DNA of 64,000 nucleotides from Veillonella rogosae JCM 15642 (GCF_002959775.1 NZ_PPCX01000002.1:124001-188000), one strand, 5' to 3'; counted from the stretch's first letter, positions 1 through 8,753 are shown. Translations and numbers: made by a program. Notes: generated by a model not told the origin, from the letters alone.

Positions 1-1
1 A

Positions 2-1069
2 CCTCAAACTATGATTGATCGATTAACGTTGACCCCTAATCGAATTGCTCAAATGGCTGAAGGTGTTCGTCAAGTCGCAGCTCTTGAAAGCCCTGTAAGA
101 TCTGTTATGGAAACGATTACACGTCCTAATGGCTTGACTATAGAAAAAAGAGCAGTACCTTTTGGTGTGATTGGTATTATTTTTGAAGCGCGCCCCAATG
201 TGACTATCGATGCTGGTGTACTTTGTTTAAAAACTGCAAATGCTACGATTTTACGAGGTGGTAAAGAAGCATTCCATACGAATCAAATTATCGTGTCTAT
301 CATGCGTAATACTTTAGAATCTTTGGGCATTAATGGTGATGCTATCCAATTGGTTGAGGTTCTTGATCGAGATATGGTTGGCGTACTATTGCAACAACGC
401 GAATACATAGATGTTATTATTCCTCGCGGTGGGGCTGGACTCATTCGCCGTGTCGTAGAGGAAAGTAGTATTCCTGTTATTGAAACGGGTAGTGGTGTAT
501 GTCATACGTTCGTAGATGAATATGCTAATCTCGATATGGCATTAGACATTGCTATTAATGCTAAAGTGCAACGTCCATCGGTATGCAACGCTATGGAAAC
601 TTTGTTAGTTCACCAAGCAGTGGCTGCTGAATTTTTACCTCGCCTTGATATAGCCTTACAAGAATATGGTGTTCGCATTCACGGTGATGAAGTAGTAGCT
701 CAATATATGAAAAATACAATTCCTTTAACAGAGACGTCTTTTAACACAGAATACAATGATATGGATTTAAATGTACGTATCGTTCAAAATCTTGAGGAAG
801 CTATTGAGCATGTAAACTACTATACTACACATCACTCTGAGGCTATTATTACTGATGAGCCTATGCGTGCTACAGTATTTATGAATTTAGTAGACTGTTC
901 TACTGTGTATCATAATGCGTCTACACGCTTTACAGATGGCTTTGAGTTTGGCTTTGGCGCAGAAATTGGTATTAGTACACAAAAACTTCACGCTCGTGGT
1001 CCTATGGGCTTACAAGCTTTAACATCTTATAAATACTTCGTATTTGGAGAAGGCCAAGTGCGGACGTGA
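2..1069 (+). CDS. proA: Glutamate-5-semialdehyde dehydrogenase (gamma-glutamyl phosphate reductase), 5' truncated by window edge
   Basis: ProA reduces gamma-glutamyl phosphate to glutamate-5-semialdehyde with NADPH, the second step of proline synthesis in the cytosol. The reading frame is open to the first base of the window, so the ATG at 11 is an internal Met. The family is about 415 residues and about 355 are visible, so roughly 60 N-terminal residues lie upstream. Seen: the cofactor-fold segment VPFGVIGIIFEARPN, the IPRGGAGLI loop, and the catalytic Cys in TGSGVCHTFVD. The C-terminal FGFGAEIGIST and ARGPMGLQALTSYKY are typical of the family. The stop codon overlaps the GTG of the small ORF that follows. 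proB is probably immediately upstream, outside the window (inference). Confidence 0.97.
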   Translation, partial: PQTMIDRLTLTPNRIAQMAEGVRQVAALESPVRSVMETITRPNGLTIEKRAVPFGVIGIIFEARPNVTIDAGVLCLKTANATILRGGKEAFHTNQIIVSIMRNTLESLGINGDAIQLVEVLDRDMVGVLLQQREYIDVIIPRGGAGLIRRVVEESSIPVIETGSGVCHTFVDEYANLDMALDIAINAKVQRPSVCNAMETLLVHQAVAAEFLPRLDIALQEYGVRIHGDEVVAQYMKNTIPLTETSFNTEYNDMDLNVRIVQNLEEAIEHVNYYTTHHSEAIITDEPMRATVFMNLVDCSTVYHNASTRFTDGFEFGFGAEIGISTQKLHARGPMGLQALTSYKYFVFGEGQVRT

Positions 1070-1215
1070 AGAATATATATTACTTTATAAGGGCATACTA
1101 CAGATATATTCAAACACCAAAAGGACGATATGAATGGATATCCTATGGAAAGGCATTGCTCTTATTCATCATTATTTGTGTCATTGTCATTAAGGGTGTG
1201 ACCGCATTATGGTAG
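1066..1215 (+). CDS. Putative 49-aa single-pass membrane microprotein between proA and nadD
   Basis: I do not recognise this family. The frame opens with GTG at 1066, overlapping the proA stop in a GTGA arrangement, and ends with TAG at 1213-1215, seven bases inside nadD. It therefore fills the whole proA-nadD gap and overlaps both neighbours, as a translationally coupled gene would. The N-terminal half is rich in Tyr, Arg and Lys (IRAYYRYIQTPKGRYEW). The C-terminal half holds one hydrophobic segment, ALLLFIIICVIVIKGV. A GGAGAAGG sequence lies about 13 bases upstream of the GTG, a little far for a Shine-Dalgarno. No function can be assigned. It could be a chance open frame, but the exact fit and the basic-then-hydrophobic layout argue for a real small protein. 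Confidence 0.5.
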   Translation: MKNIYYFIRAYYRYIQTPKGRYEWISYGKALLLFIIICVIVIKGVTALW

Positions 1216-1823
1216 AGAAACGTCGTATAGGTATCCTTGGTGGAACTTTTAACCCCATTCATCTAGGTCATCTAATGATTGCAGAGGTTGCTTGTGAAAG
1301 CTTTAATCTAGAAAAGGTTATATTTGTACCTGCTCGTATTCCACCGCATAAACAGCATGATGTGATAGATAGTCGTCATCGCTATGCTATGGCAGCTGCT
1401 GCTGTAGCAGATAATCCAAATTTTGAAATTTCCGATATAGAGATGCGAAGAGAAGGTCCATCGTACACTGTAGATACAATTCAACATTTCAAAATTATAT
1501 ATGGTCCAAATGTAGAATTTTATTTTATTGCTGGCACGGATACAATTCGGGCATTGCCGACTTGGAAATTTATAGAAGAATTATTAGATGAAGTTCATTT
1601 TATTGGTGCTACTAGACCAGATGGAACGAGTGTTATTGATGCTACATTAGATGAACTAGGGCCAAAGGCACATGAAAAGATTCATGTTATGGAAGTGCCT
1701 GAAATGAAATTATCTGCTACTTATTTACGGGATCGTTTACGTTCTGGCAAAACCGTTCGCTATATGTTGCCTAAATGTGTAGTAGATTATATAGAAAAAA
1801 ACCATATTTATGGGAAGGAATAA
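1209..1823 (+). CDS. nadD: Nicotinate-nucleotide adenylyltransferase
   Basis: NadD joins ATP and nicotinate mononucleotide to give deamido-NAD, the adenylation step of NAD synthesis. The 204 residues match the family length. Seen: the nucleotidyltransferase signature GILGGTFNPIHLGHL at residues 8-22, where the HLGH histidines bind ATP, the FYFIAGTDT segment, and the C-terminal SATYLRDRLRSG motif of the ISSTxIR type. The start ATG overlaps the end of the upstream small ORF, and AAGGGTGTG lies upstream. yqeK follows three bases after the stop, the usual nadD-yqeK pairing in Firmicutes. Confidence 0.97.
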   Translation: MVEKRRIGILGGTFNPIHLGHLMIAEVACESFNLEKVIFVPARIPPHKQHDVIDSRHRYAMAAAAVADNPNFEISDIEMRREGPSYTVDTIQHFKIIYGPNVEFYFIAGTDTIRALPTWKFIEELLDEVHFIGATRPDGTSVIDATLDELGPKAHEKIHVMEVPEMKLSATYLRDRLRSGKTVRYMLPKCVVDYIEKNHIYGKE

Positions 1824-1826
1824 AGG

Positions 1827-2396
1827 ATGTTATCTTTTGATGAAATAGAACATAGAGTAAGCCAATGGATGGGTAAAAAACGCTTTAAGCATACTCTAGG
1901 TGTTGTTGAATCAGCCACTCAATTAGCTAAACTGTATAACGTCGATGTAGAGAAAGCGCGTTTAGCAGCATTACTACATGACTGTGCAAAGGAAATGCCA
2001 CTCAAGGATATGCAGGCTTTGGTAGAGGCTAGTAAATACGAAGCTGATGATGAATTGTTAGCTAATGGTAATTTGTTGCATGGCTTAGCAGGTATGATTC
2101 GGGCTGAAAAAGAGTTTTCTATAACTGATTTAGAAGTTTTAGAAGCGATTCGTGTTCATACTACTGGTAAGGTTCATATGTCTAAGCTAGATAAGGTTAT
2201 ATTTTTAGCCGATTATATTGAGCCTAATAGAGATTTCCCTGGTGTAGATGAATTGCGTAGATTAGCAGAACAAGACTTAGATAAAGCTGTATTATTGGGA
2301 TTTGATAACACTATTAATCATCTTATTAAGCAACATCTTTCTATTTATCCTTTGACCATTCTTGGTCGTAATGACGTATTACAATCTTGTAAGTAA
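1827..2396 (+). CDS. yqeK: YqeK-type HD-domain phosphohydrolase (symmetrical Ap4A hydrolase)
   Basis: Members of this family cleave diadenosine tetraphosphate symmetrically to two ADP, using an iron-bound HD domain. The 189 residues carry the expected metal ligands: His in RFKHTLGVVE, the HD pair in ALLHDCAKEM, His in LLHGLAG, His in AIRVHTTG, and Asp in FLADYIEPNRDFPG. The C-terminal helix INHLIKQHLSIYP is also typical. The ATG is three bases after the nadD stop with a GGAAGG Shine-Dalgarno inside nadD. rsfS two genes downstream gives the conserved nadD-yqeK-(LCP)-rsfS block. Confidence 0.93.
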   Translation: MLSFDEIEHRVSQWMGKKRFKHTLGVVESATQLAKLYNVDVEKARLAALLHDCAKEMPLKDMQALVEASKYEADDELLANGNLLHGLAGMIRAEKEFSITDLEVLEAIRVHTTGKVHMSKLDKVIFLADYIEPNRDFPGVDELRRLAEQDLDKAVLLGFDNTINHLIKQHLSIYPLTILGRNDVLQSCK

Positions 2397-2408
2397 TGGA
2401 GTTTTTAT

Positions 2409-3530
2409 ATGGAAGAACGTGAACGAGCAAGAGCTCGCCGGCGTAGGAGAAGACGTCAACAAAAGTCATCGGTAAAATGGCCTAGAGTCATTTTAGCCAT
2501 CGTTGTTGTTCTCGCTTTGCTCGGTGGGATAGGATATGGCATATATAGTGGCGTATCTTATGCATATAGAGCTATTGTAGGAACTACAGAAGTTACTGAA
2601 ACAGTAGCAGATAATGGAAATAAACAAGACGCTAACACTGTATCAGTTGAGCAAAAAGGGTTAGATAAACCTCTATATATTTTGGTTGTTGGTACTGATG
2701 ATAATAATCCAAGCCAAGGGGATAGTTTATTTTTATTATCTGTAAATCTTGATCAAAAAACGATGGATGTTATTGGTATTCCAAGTAATAGTAAGATCGA
2801 TAATCGTGATCAAACTGATGCAACTATGTTGAATGGTATCTATGAAAAAGGCGGCATCGAGCTTACTAAAGCCGTTATTGAAGATATGTTCCACATTTCA
2901 ATACCATACTATGTAGTGGTTGATCAAAATGCTTTCAAAAAAACAAATGATGTTCTAGGTGATCAACAAATTTATGTAGAGCAACCTATGGAACATGTTG
3001 ATGCAGAAGGTAATAAAGATATTGATTTACGTCGTGGATATCAAACGTTAGATAGTAATAATGCGTTAGCATACTTACGATACTCAGATCCTAAACATGA
3101 CACGTTTACTCGTGTTCAACGACAAGAACGATTTTTAAAATTGTGGGTGGACCAAGAGCATAATGCATTTTTCTTAACAAATGCATGGCATATTTGGCGT
3201 ATTTGGGATCATTTTGATAGTAATATCTCTACCTTAGATGCGATTAAGCTCGTATACAACGCGAGCAAAATTAATAAGGAAGAAATTCATTTTTACATTC
3301 TTCCTGGCGAAAAAGAGTTAGTAGGAGATATGACTTACTGGAAGGTAAATCCAACAGAAGCACAACGTTTAGTGGGCATTACAATGGGCAATTTACCGGC
3401 TAATGAAATGACACAATTTGTATCCGCTCCTACAAACAGTACAGCTAAAGTTGCACCTGAATCAGAACATAATGGCGGTACAATTACTAAGCCTACTGAA
3501 CCAGGTGATGAAAGCGGTAGTAAACGTTAA
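2409..3530 (+). CDS. LytR-CpsA-Psr (LCP) family protein with altered active-site arginines
   Basis: LCP proteins transfer undecaprenyl-pyrophosphate-linked polymers to peptidoglycan on the outer face of the cytoplasmic membrane. Seen: a very Arg-rich N-terminus (ARARRRRRRRQQ), one membrane segment at about residues 24-48, then an LCP domain at about 85-290 with the YYVVVDQNAFKK, ALAYLRYSDP and RVQRQERFLK blocks. The family hallmark residues are changed. Where most members have RSDT, this one has QGDS (residues 103-106). Where most have IPRDTR, it has IPSNSK (124-129). The Mg-binding Asp and the late Arg residues remain. The Ser/Thr/Pro-rich tail is probably disordered. It lies in the nadD-rsfS operon, a usual place for LCP genes in Negativicutes. 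Whether it is catalytically active is uncertain. Confidence 0.85.
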   Translation: MEERERARARRRRRRRQQKSSVKWPRVILAIVVVLALLGGIGYGIYSGVSYAYRAIVGTTEVTETVADNGNKQDANTVSVEQKGLDKPLYILVVGTDDNNPSQGDSLFLLSVNLDQKTMDVIGIPSNSKIDNRDQTDATMLNGIYEKGGIELTKAVIEDMFHISIPYYVVVDQNAFKKTNDVLGDQQIYVEQPMEHVDAEGNKDIDLRRGYQTLDSNNALAYLRYSDPKHDTFTRVQRQERFLKLWVDQEHNAFFLTNAWHIWRIWDHFDSNISTLDAIKLVYNASKINKEEIHFYILPGEKELVGDMTYWKVNPTEAQRLVGITMGNLPANEMTQFVSAPTNSTAKVAPESEHNGGTITKPTEPGDESGSKR

Positions 3531-3545
3531 GATAAGAGGAAAACT

Positions 3546-3908
3546 ATGAAAAATAAAGAAGATATTAAACAATTTGTACTAGCATTAGCACAAGCTGCAT
3601 TTGATAAAAAAGGTAGAGACATTGAAATCCTCGATTTAGAAGGTATTTCTATGCTAGGCGATTACTTCTTAATTGCTAGTGCAAATAATATTAAGCAATC
3701 TCAAAGTATTGCTGATGAAATGGAAGATAAAGCTGCTGAATTAGGCATGACAGTTCGTCATAGAGAAGGTTACCGTGAAGGTGAATGGATTTTATTAGAT
3801 TTTGGCGATGTAATTTGCCATGTCTTTGGCGGCGATGAATTGCGAGAATTCTACGGGTTAGAAGAGTTGTGGAATGACGCAGGTCGAGTTCCATTCGAAG
3901 GAGTATAA
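3546..3908 (+). CDS. rsfS: Ribosome silencing factor RsfS
   Basis: RsfS binds ribosomal protein uL14 on the 50S subunit and blocks subunit joining, shutting down translation on starvation. The 120 residues have the usual length. Seen: GDYFLIASANNIKQSQSIADE, HREGYREGEWILLDFGDVICHVF and the C-terminal REFYGLEELWNDA, all characteristic of the family (formerly Iojap). The gene follows the LCP gene with a GAGGAAA Shine-Dalgarno, and cvfB starts two bases after its stop. Confidence 0.96.
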   Translation: MKNKEDIKQFVLALAQAAFDKKGRDIEILDLEGISMLGDYFLIASANNIKQSQSIADEMEDKAAELGMTVRHREGYREGEWILLDFGDVICHVFGGDELREFYGLEELWNDAGRVPFEGV

Positions 3909-3909
3909 T

Positions 3910-4818
3910 ATGGCTACAGAATTGTTGGAAAATACAATTGCCACATTGAAAGTATTGCGTACTAGTGACCAAGGTGCTTTCCTAGATGGTCAAACAGGCA
4001 ATACGAATGATGATATTTTGCTTCATAAAGATCAACAAACGTCTTCCGTTGCCATTGGTGATGAAGTAGAAGTATTCTTATATCGCGATCCAAAAGGTCG
4101 TTTAACTGCTTCTATGCGCTTACCAGCGATGAAGGTAGGGCAAATTGGGTATGTTGAGGTAATCAATACGACAAACTTTGGCTGTTTCGTAGAGGTTGGT
4201 ACTGAGCGCGGTATCTTCATGCCACATGCAGAGATGCGTGGTCGTCCTCAAGTGGGCGAAAAAGTCTGGGTTCGACTCTATACAGATAAATCTGGTCGTT
4301 TTGCTGTATCTATGGATGTTGATGACGAAATGCGTCGCGCATCTAAGGCTGCTACAGATGCTACAGTAGGACAACTTGTAAAAGGTGCTATCTACAACTT
4401 GACTAGTGATGGGGCATTCTTTATCACTCCTGAACGATGGATTGCCTTTTTACATCGTTCTGAGATGACTAGAAAATTAAAAGTAGGAGAAATGGTTGAA
4501 GGTCGCATTACTTTTAAACGTGATGATGGTCGGGTTAATGTATCGATGCGCCCTACAAAGGAAAAAGCTCTTGTATCCGATGGAGATATTATTATGGAAT
4601 ATCTTTTGAATCGCGGTGGCAAGATGCCGTATAGTGATGAATCTTCTGCTATGTTGATTAAAGATAAATTCAACATTAGTAAAGCTGCTTTCAAACGTGC
4701 TTTAGGGCATTTAATGAAAGAGAAAAAAATTATTCAAGAGGATGGTTGGACATTGCTTACCGACATTGGTCGCCAGTGGACACCTCCTGTTAGTGAAGAG
4801 TCCCAAGATAAGGAATAA
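3910..4818 (+). CDS. cvfB: CvfB/YitL family S1 RNA-binding protein
   Basis: CvfB-family proteins have three S1-like domains and a C-terminal winged helix and bind RNA. In Staphylococcus the homologue affects virulence gene expression. Here the order is a short N-terminal OB-like domain, a clear S1 domain (QIGYVEVINTTNFGCFVEV), a third domain (VKGAIYNLTSDGAFFITPERW), then a helix-turn-helix region (DKFNISKAAFKRALGHLMKEK). I chose ATG 3910 because AAGGAG lies eight bases upstream. An earlier in-frame start at 3874 would lie inside rsfS with no ribosome site. The role in this organism is not established. Confidence 0.9.
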   Translation: MATELLENTIATLKVLRTSDQGAFLDGQTGNTNDDILLHKDQQTSSVAIGDEVEVFLYRDPKGRLTASMRLPAMKVGQIGYVEVINTTNFGCFVEVGTERGIFMPHAEMRGRPQVGEKVWVRLYTDKSGRFAVSMDVDDEMRRASKAATDATVGQLVKGAIYNLTSDGAFFITPERWIAFLHRSEMTRKLKVGEMVEGRITFKRDDGRVNVSMRPTKEKALVSDGDIIMEYLLNRGGKMPYSDESSAMLIKDKFNISKAAFKRALGHLMKEKKIIQEDGWTLLTDIGRQWTPPVSEESQDKE

Positions 4819-4823
4819 AGACG

Positions 4824-6164
4824 ATGAAAATTGTCATTGTAGGCGCTGGTAAGGTTGGTTATTCATTAGCTCAACGCCTTATTCAAGATGATCATGATGT
4901 GTATGTCATCGATCGTTCACCAGAACGTATACAAAATCTTGAAAATACATTAGATGTTAGCCTTGTCCAAGGTAATGGCAGTGATGTGCAATTACTTGAT
5001 GAAATTGGTATGTCTGATGTAGGCATGTTTATTGCTGTTACTGATTCCGATGAGGTTAATATGCTATCTTGTGCGGTGGCTAAAATTACAGGAGTTCCTA
5101 CAACGATTGCTCGTGTTCGTGACAATAGTGTGGCGGAACATATGGATGCAGAGATGCGTGCTAAACTGGGCGTAGATCTCTTTATCAACCCTGAAATGGT
5201 TACAGCTCAAGAACTATTACAAATACTTGAAACTCCATCTGCCATTGATGTTGAAGACTTTGGTCAAGGTACAGTGCGCCTTATGGAGTTTAAACTTACT
5301 GAGGAGTTCCCTCTGTTAGGCCAGCCATTAAAAGAAATTCGCTTCCCTGAAGGTGTTCTTCTCGTAGGGATTTTACGTTATGGTGAAATGATTATTCCTC
5401 ATGGTGAAAGTATTCTCCAAGCTGATGACAGCGTATTCTTCTTGGGATTAAAAGAGTCTGTAGAGGAAGTGGAAAATCTTTGGTTCCATAATTATAATGC
5501 TTTTTATAAACGGGCTGTCATCATTGGTGCTGGACTACTTGGTCGTAACCTGACTGTTTTATTAGAACGTGCTGGTTTTTCTGTGAAAGTCATTGAAAAA
5601 AACTTAGAGCGATGTGAGAAATTAGCGAATCTTGTAGATAAAGCGATGGTTATCAATGGCGATGGTACCGACTTTGATTTGTTAGAAGCTGAAGAAATCG
5701 CTGATAGCGACGTTATTATAGCTTTAACTGACGATGATAAACTTAACCTACTAGTAGCTCTTGTAGGCAAGCATATGGGCATACCAAAGACTGTTGTGCG
5801 CGTAGGTCGACCTGAATATATTATGCTTATGGAACAAGTGGGTATTGATGTCGTATTCTCGCCACGTTTATTTACAGCGAGTCAAATTTTACGTTTCGTG
5901 CGTAGTGGAGAAGGGGTTGTATCTATTTCGACCTTTGAAGGTGGAAAAGCGGAATCTATAGAGGTTGCCATTACAAGTGAATCACCTGTAGCTGGTAAAC
6001 AATTAAAAGACATCCGTTTACCAGGGAAGGCGTTAGTTGGTGTAATTTTACGTGGTGATGAAGCCATCGTACCACGTGGTAATACTGAAATCTTAGATGG
6101 AGATCACATTGTTCTATTTGCGTTACCTGAATCTGTAAGTAAATTACTTAAATATCTTACTTAG
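4824..6164 (+). CDS. trkA: Trk system potassium uptake protein TrkA (double RCK)
   Basis: TrkA is the cytosolic NAD(H)/nucleotide-binding regulator that gates the TrkH potassium channel. The 446 residues consist of two tandem units, each a Rossmann-type TrkA-N domain followed by a TrkA-C domain. Nucleotide-binding loops are visible as VGAGKVGYSLAQRL near residue 6 and IIGAGLLGRNLTVLL near 232. Each half ends in a TrkA-C domain, for example VAGKQLKDIRLPGKALVGV. trkH follows 12 bases downstream, so subunit and channel are made together. Confidence 0.96.
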   Translation: MKIVIVGAGKVGYSLAQRLIQDDHDVYVIDRSPERIQNLENTLDVSLVQGNGSDVQLLDEIGMSDVGMFIAVTDSDEVNMLSCAVAKITGVPTTIARVRDNSVAEHMDAEMRAKLGVDLFINPEMVTAQELLQILETPSAIDVEDFGQGTVRLMEFKLTEEFPLLGQPLKEIRFPEGVLLVGILRYGEMIIPHGESILQADDSVFFLGLKESVEEVENLWFHNYNAFYKRAVIIGAGLLGRNLTVLLERAGFSVKVIEKNLERCEKLANLVDKAMVINGDGTDFDLLEAEEIADSDVIIALTDDDKLNLLVALVGKHMGIPKTVVRVGRPEYIMLMEQVGIDVVFSPRLFTASQILRFVRSGEGVVSISTFEGGKAESIEVAITSESPVAGKQLKDIRLPGKALVGVILRGDEAIVPRGNTEILDGDHIVLFALPESVSKLLKYLT

Positions 6165-6176
6165 TATGGAGGGACT

Positions 6177-7664
6177 ATGCGCATTCAAATTGTCATGTCC
6201 TTAGTGGGGCGATTATTATATATATTTGGGATTTTTACATTAATTCCTTTTATATATGGTATCGTATTTGAAACTGCATATTGGTCGTTTTTGGTTACTA
6301 CTGGTATTTCATTTGGCTTAGGTGGACTTTTATCCTATTATGGTCATGAAAGTCAAAGCTTTAGTCTTCGTGATGGGTTTTTAGTTGTATCAGCTACATG
6401 GATATTAACTGTTATCTTAGGTTCCTTACCATTTATTCTTAGTGGTATATTAACCAATGTATTTGATGCTCTATTTGAAGCTACATCGGGGATTACAGCA
6501 ACTGGTGCTACAATTATTAATAGCGTAGATGATTTACCTAAGACATATGTTTTATGGCGTGGACTAATGCACTGGATTGGTGGGATGGGGATTATTGTCC
6601 TTATCTTATCGTTCTTAAAGAACTTAGGTGCAGATGCAGCTCATATGTTTAATGCAGAAGCATCGGTACCAAAACCTGGTGTTGTTATGCCCCGTATTCA
6701 ATCAATGGCTACTAAACTTTGGCGTTTATACGTTGCTTTTACGGCTCTTTGTTTCGTTATGCTATGGGCTGGTGGTATTGAGCCTTTTGATGCGTTAAAC
6801 TATGCCTTTTCCATTATTGCAACGGGTGGATTTACCCCAACATCAGCAGGGGCATTTATATATGAACAGAGTAACTATATTTGCTTTGTATTTGTTTTCT
6901 TTATGATCCTTGCAGGTGGTAATTTTTCAGTGTATTACAACGCACTTCAAAAAGGCTTTCGCGTTTTGATTGATGATTTTGAAACACGTATGTATTGGCT
7001 GGTTATTTTTATTGGAATTGCTATAATATCAATTTCGATGGCAGTACAATCAAATATTAATGACCCAATTCAAATCTTCAGAGATGTTTCCTTTAATTAT
7101 GTATCGATTCAAACTGGTAGTGGATTTGCTGTAAGCGATTATGATTTATGGCCAGCCGCTGCACAGATGATGTTATTTATTTCATCATTTTTTGGTGGTT
7201 GTAGTGGTTCTACAACAGGGGGCGTAAAAATTATTCGCCTCATTATTCTAATTAAGAGCAGCATTATTTATTTAAGAAAATCAATTCATCCTGAGATGGT
7301 ACAAGTAGTGCGCATTAATGGTAAACCGATGCCTACTAAATGGATACAGATGGCACAGCAATTTTTATTTTTATATTTAATGATTTACGTTATATCTGTG
7401 TTCCTTATGACTTGTTCGGGAATGTCTACTTATGATGCGATGCAAATTATAACAGCTTTTCTTAGTAATGTAGGCATTGGATTTGGTGGTTTTGGGCCTA
7501 CAGATGCCTTTGGTAGTATGTCTGATGGTGCTAAATGCGTAGCAATGGCAGATATGTTATTAGGTCGTTTGGAATTATTTACAATTCTTGTTATGCTTCA
7601 TCCTCAATTCTGGGAAGGGTATTTTATAAAAAAACAATCTGCTAAACGGTATCGTATCCTATAG
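6177..7664 (+). CDS. trkH: Potassium channel subunit TrkH/KtrB family
   Basis: Integral membrane subunit for K+ uptake, working with TrkA encoded upstream. The 495 residues contain about ten hydrophobic segments arranged as four M1-P-M2 pore repeats. Selectivity-filter regions are visible as SGITATGATI, FSIIATGGFTPTS, SIQTGSGFAV and FLSNVGIGFG, each with the key Gly. The GGCSGSTTGGVKIIR loop is strongly conserved in TrkH. The C-terminus (LELFTILVMLHPQFW) is also typical. The start has TGGAGGGA seven bases upstream. Confidence 0.96.
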   Translation: MRIQIVMSLVGRLLYIFGIFTLIPFIYGIVFETAYWSFLVTTGISFGLGGLLSYYGHESQSFSLRDGFLVVSATWILTVILGSLPFILSGILTNVFDALFEATSGITATGATIINSVDDLPKTYVLWRGLMHWIGGMGIIVLILSFLKNLGADAAHMFNAEASVPKPGVVMPRIQSMATKLWRLYVAFTALCFVMLWAGGIEPFDALNYAFSIIATGGFTPTSAGAFIYEQSNYICFVFVFFMILAGGNFSVYYNALQKGFRVLIDDFETRMYWLVIFIGIAIISISMAVQSNINDPIQIFRDVSFNYVSIQTGSGFAVSDYDLWPAAAQMMLFISSFFGGCSGSTTGGVKIIRLIILIKSSIIYLRKSIHPEMVQVVRINGKPMPTKWIQMAQQFLFLYLMIYVISVFLMTCSGMSTYDAMQIITAFLSNVGIGFGGFGPTDAFGSMSDGAKCVAMADMLLGRLELFTILVMLHPQFWEGYFIKKQSAKRYRIL

Positions 7665-7677
7665 GAGGGCGAATAAT

Positions 7678-8274
7678 ATGAATATTATAAAACGCCCTCT
7701 AGGGCTTTATAAAGCAAATTGTTATGTATTAATTAAAGATGGAAAATCTCTTATTATTGATCCTGGGTTTCATAGTAAGCATATAATTGAAATGGTAGGA
7801 GATTCTGAGCCTATAGCAGTATTATTAACACATGGTCATTGTGATCATGTATCGGCTCTTGATGAGGTTTGTGAGTATTATAATATTCCTGCTTATTTAC
7901 ATCCTTTGGATCATGAGTTGTTACAATTAATTCGTCGTAGACCTAGTGTTTACAAGAGGAAAATGTATACTAATTGTGAAAATTTAGTAACAGGAAAATT
8001 ACAATTAGGACCTTTTGAAGTTATTGTCCATCATACACCTGGTCATAGTGCTGGTTCTGTTTGTCTTGAAATTGAGGGACACTTATTTACTGGCGATACT
8101 GTGTTTAAGCAAAATGTGGGAAATACAGATAATTATAAAAGTAATCCTCATGATTTAATTACAAGTTTGAAGTATATTTTATCTTTATCTAAGGACTTAA
8201 TTATTGAGCCAGGACATAAAGAATCTACCATATTAAAAGATGAAGAAGAATTCATCAAAAATATTGTAGTATAG
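7678..8274 (+). CDS. Metallo-beta-lactamase-fold hydrolase (glyoxalase II-like)
   Basis: A 198-residue MBL-fold protein of the small hydroxyacylglutathione hydrolase-like type. The two-metal ligands are all present: THGHCDHVSAL (HxHxDH), HTPGHSAGSVCL (third His), FTGDTVF (bridging Asp), and EPGHKEST (last His). Such proteins often hydrolyse thioesters of small thiols, but the natural substrate cannot be told from sequence. It follows trkH by 13 bases with a strong AGGAGGG site and is probably the last gene of that operon, because the tRNA promoter begins three bases after its stop. Confidence 0.9.
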   Translation: MNIIKRPLGLYKANCYVLIKDGKSLIIDPGFHSKHIIEMVGDSEPIAVLLTHGHCDHVSALDEVCEYYNIPAYLHPLDHELLQLIRRRPSVYKRKMYTNCENLVTGKLQLGPFEVIVHHTPGHSAGSVCLEIEGHLFTGDTVFKQNVGNTDNYKSNPHDLITSLKYILSLSKDLIIEPGHKESTILKDEEEFIKNIVV

Positions 8275-8276
8275 TG

Positions 8277-8305
8277 TTGACAAAAGTTGTGATAACCGAT
8301 ATACT
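8277..8305 (+). promoter_or_regulatory. Consensus sigma-A promoter of the tRNA operon
   Basis: TTGACA at 8277-8282, a 17-base spacer and TATACT at 8300-8305. This near-perfect match starts immediately after the preceding stop codon. Predicted transcription starts near 8312, about 13 bases before the mature tRNA-Asp. Confidence 0.85.
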
Positions 8306-8324
8306 AAGCAAGTACTTTGGATAC

Positions 8325-8400
8325 GGCCCCGTGGTGTAGCGGTTAACATGTCGCCCTGTCACGGCGAAGATCGTCAGTTCAAATCTGATCGGGGTCGCCA
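8325..8400 (+). tRNA. tRNA-Asp(GTC)
   Basis: The acceptor arm GGCCCCG pairs with CGGGGTC. The anticodon stem TCGCC/GGCGA encloses loop CTGTCAC, giving anticodon GTC. The T arm contains GTTCAAATC. CCA is encoded at the 3' end. First gene of a five-tRNA transcript. Confidence 0.97.
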
Positions 8401-8405
8401 TTCAT

Positions 8406-8481
<76 letters not shown>

Positions 8482-8488
8482 TGTACAT

Positions 8489-8563
8489 GCGGGAATAGCT
8501 CAGCGGTAGAGCACCGCCTTGCCAAGGCGGGGGTCGCGAGTTCGAATCTCGTTTCCCGCTCCA
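8489..8563 (+). tRNA. tRNA-Gly(GCC)
   Basis: Acceptor GCGGGAA pairs with TTCCCGC. The anticodon loop TTGCCAA on a CCGCC/GGCGG stem gives GCC. The T loop is TTCGAAT. CCA is encoded. Confidence 0.97.
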
Positions 8564-8572
8564 ACTTTATAT

Positions 8573-8647
<75 letters not shown>

Positions 8648-8661
8648 CAATCGTTACCCAT

Positions 8662-8750
8662 GCCGGGGTGGCGGAACAGGCAGACGCAACGGACTTAAAA
8701 TCCGTCGGTTGGAGACAACCGTACCGGTTCGATTCCGGTCCTCGGCACCA
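8662..8750 (+). tRNA. tRNA-Leu(TAA)
   Basis: This class II tRNA is 89 bases long with an extended variable arm (CGGTTGGAGACAACCG region). Acceptor GCCGGGG pairs with CCTCGGC with one wobble. The anticodon loop CTTAAAA gives TAA. CCA is encoded. Last gene of the operon. Confidence 0.97.
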
Positions 8751-8753
8751 ATT

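Noticed and set aside
3874-3909. Earlier in-frame start for cvfB
   Set aside because: It lies inside rsfS with no ribosome site, while ATG 3910 has AAGGAG at the right distance.
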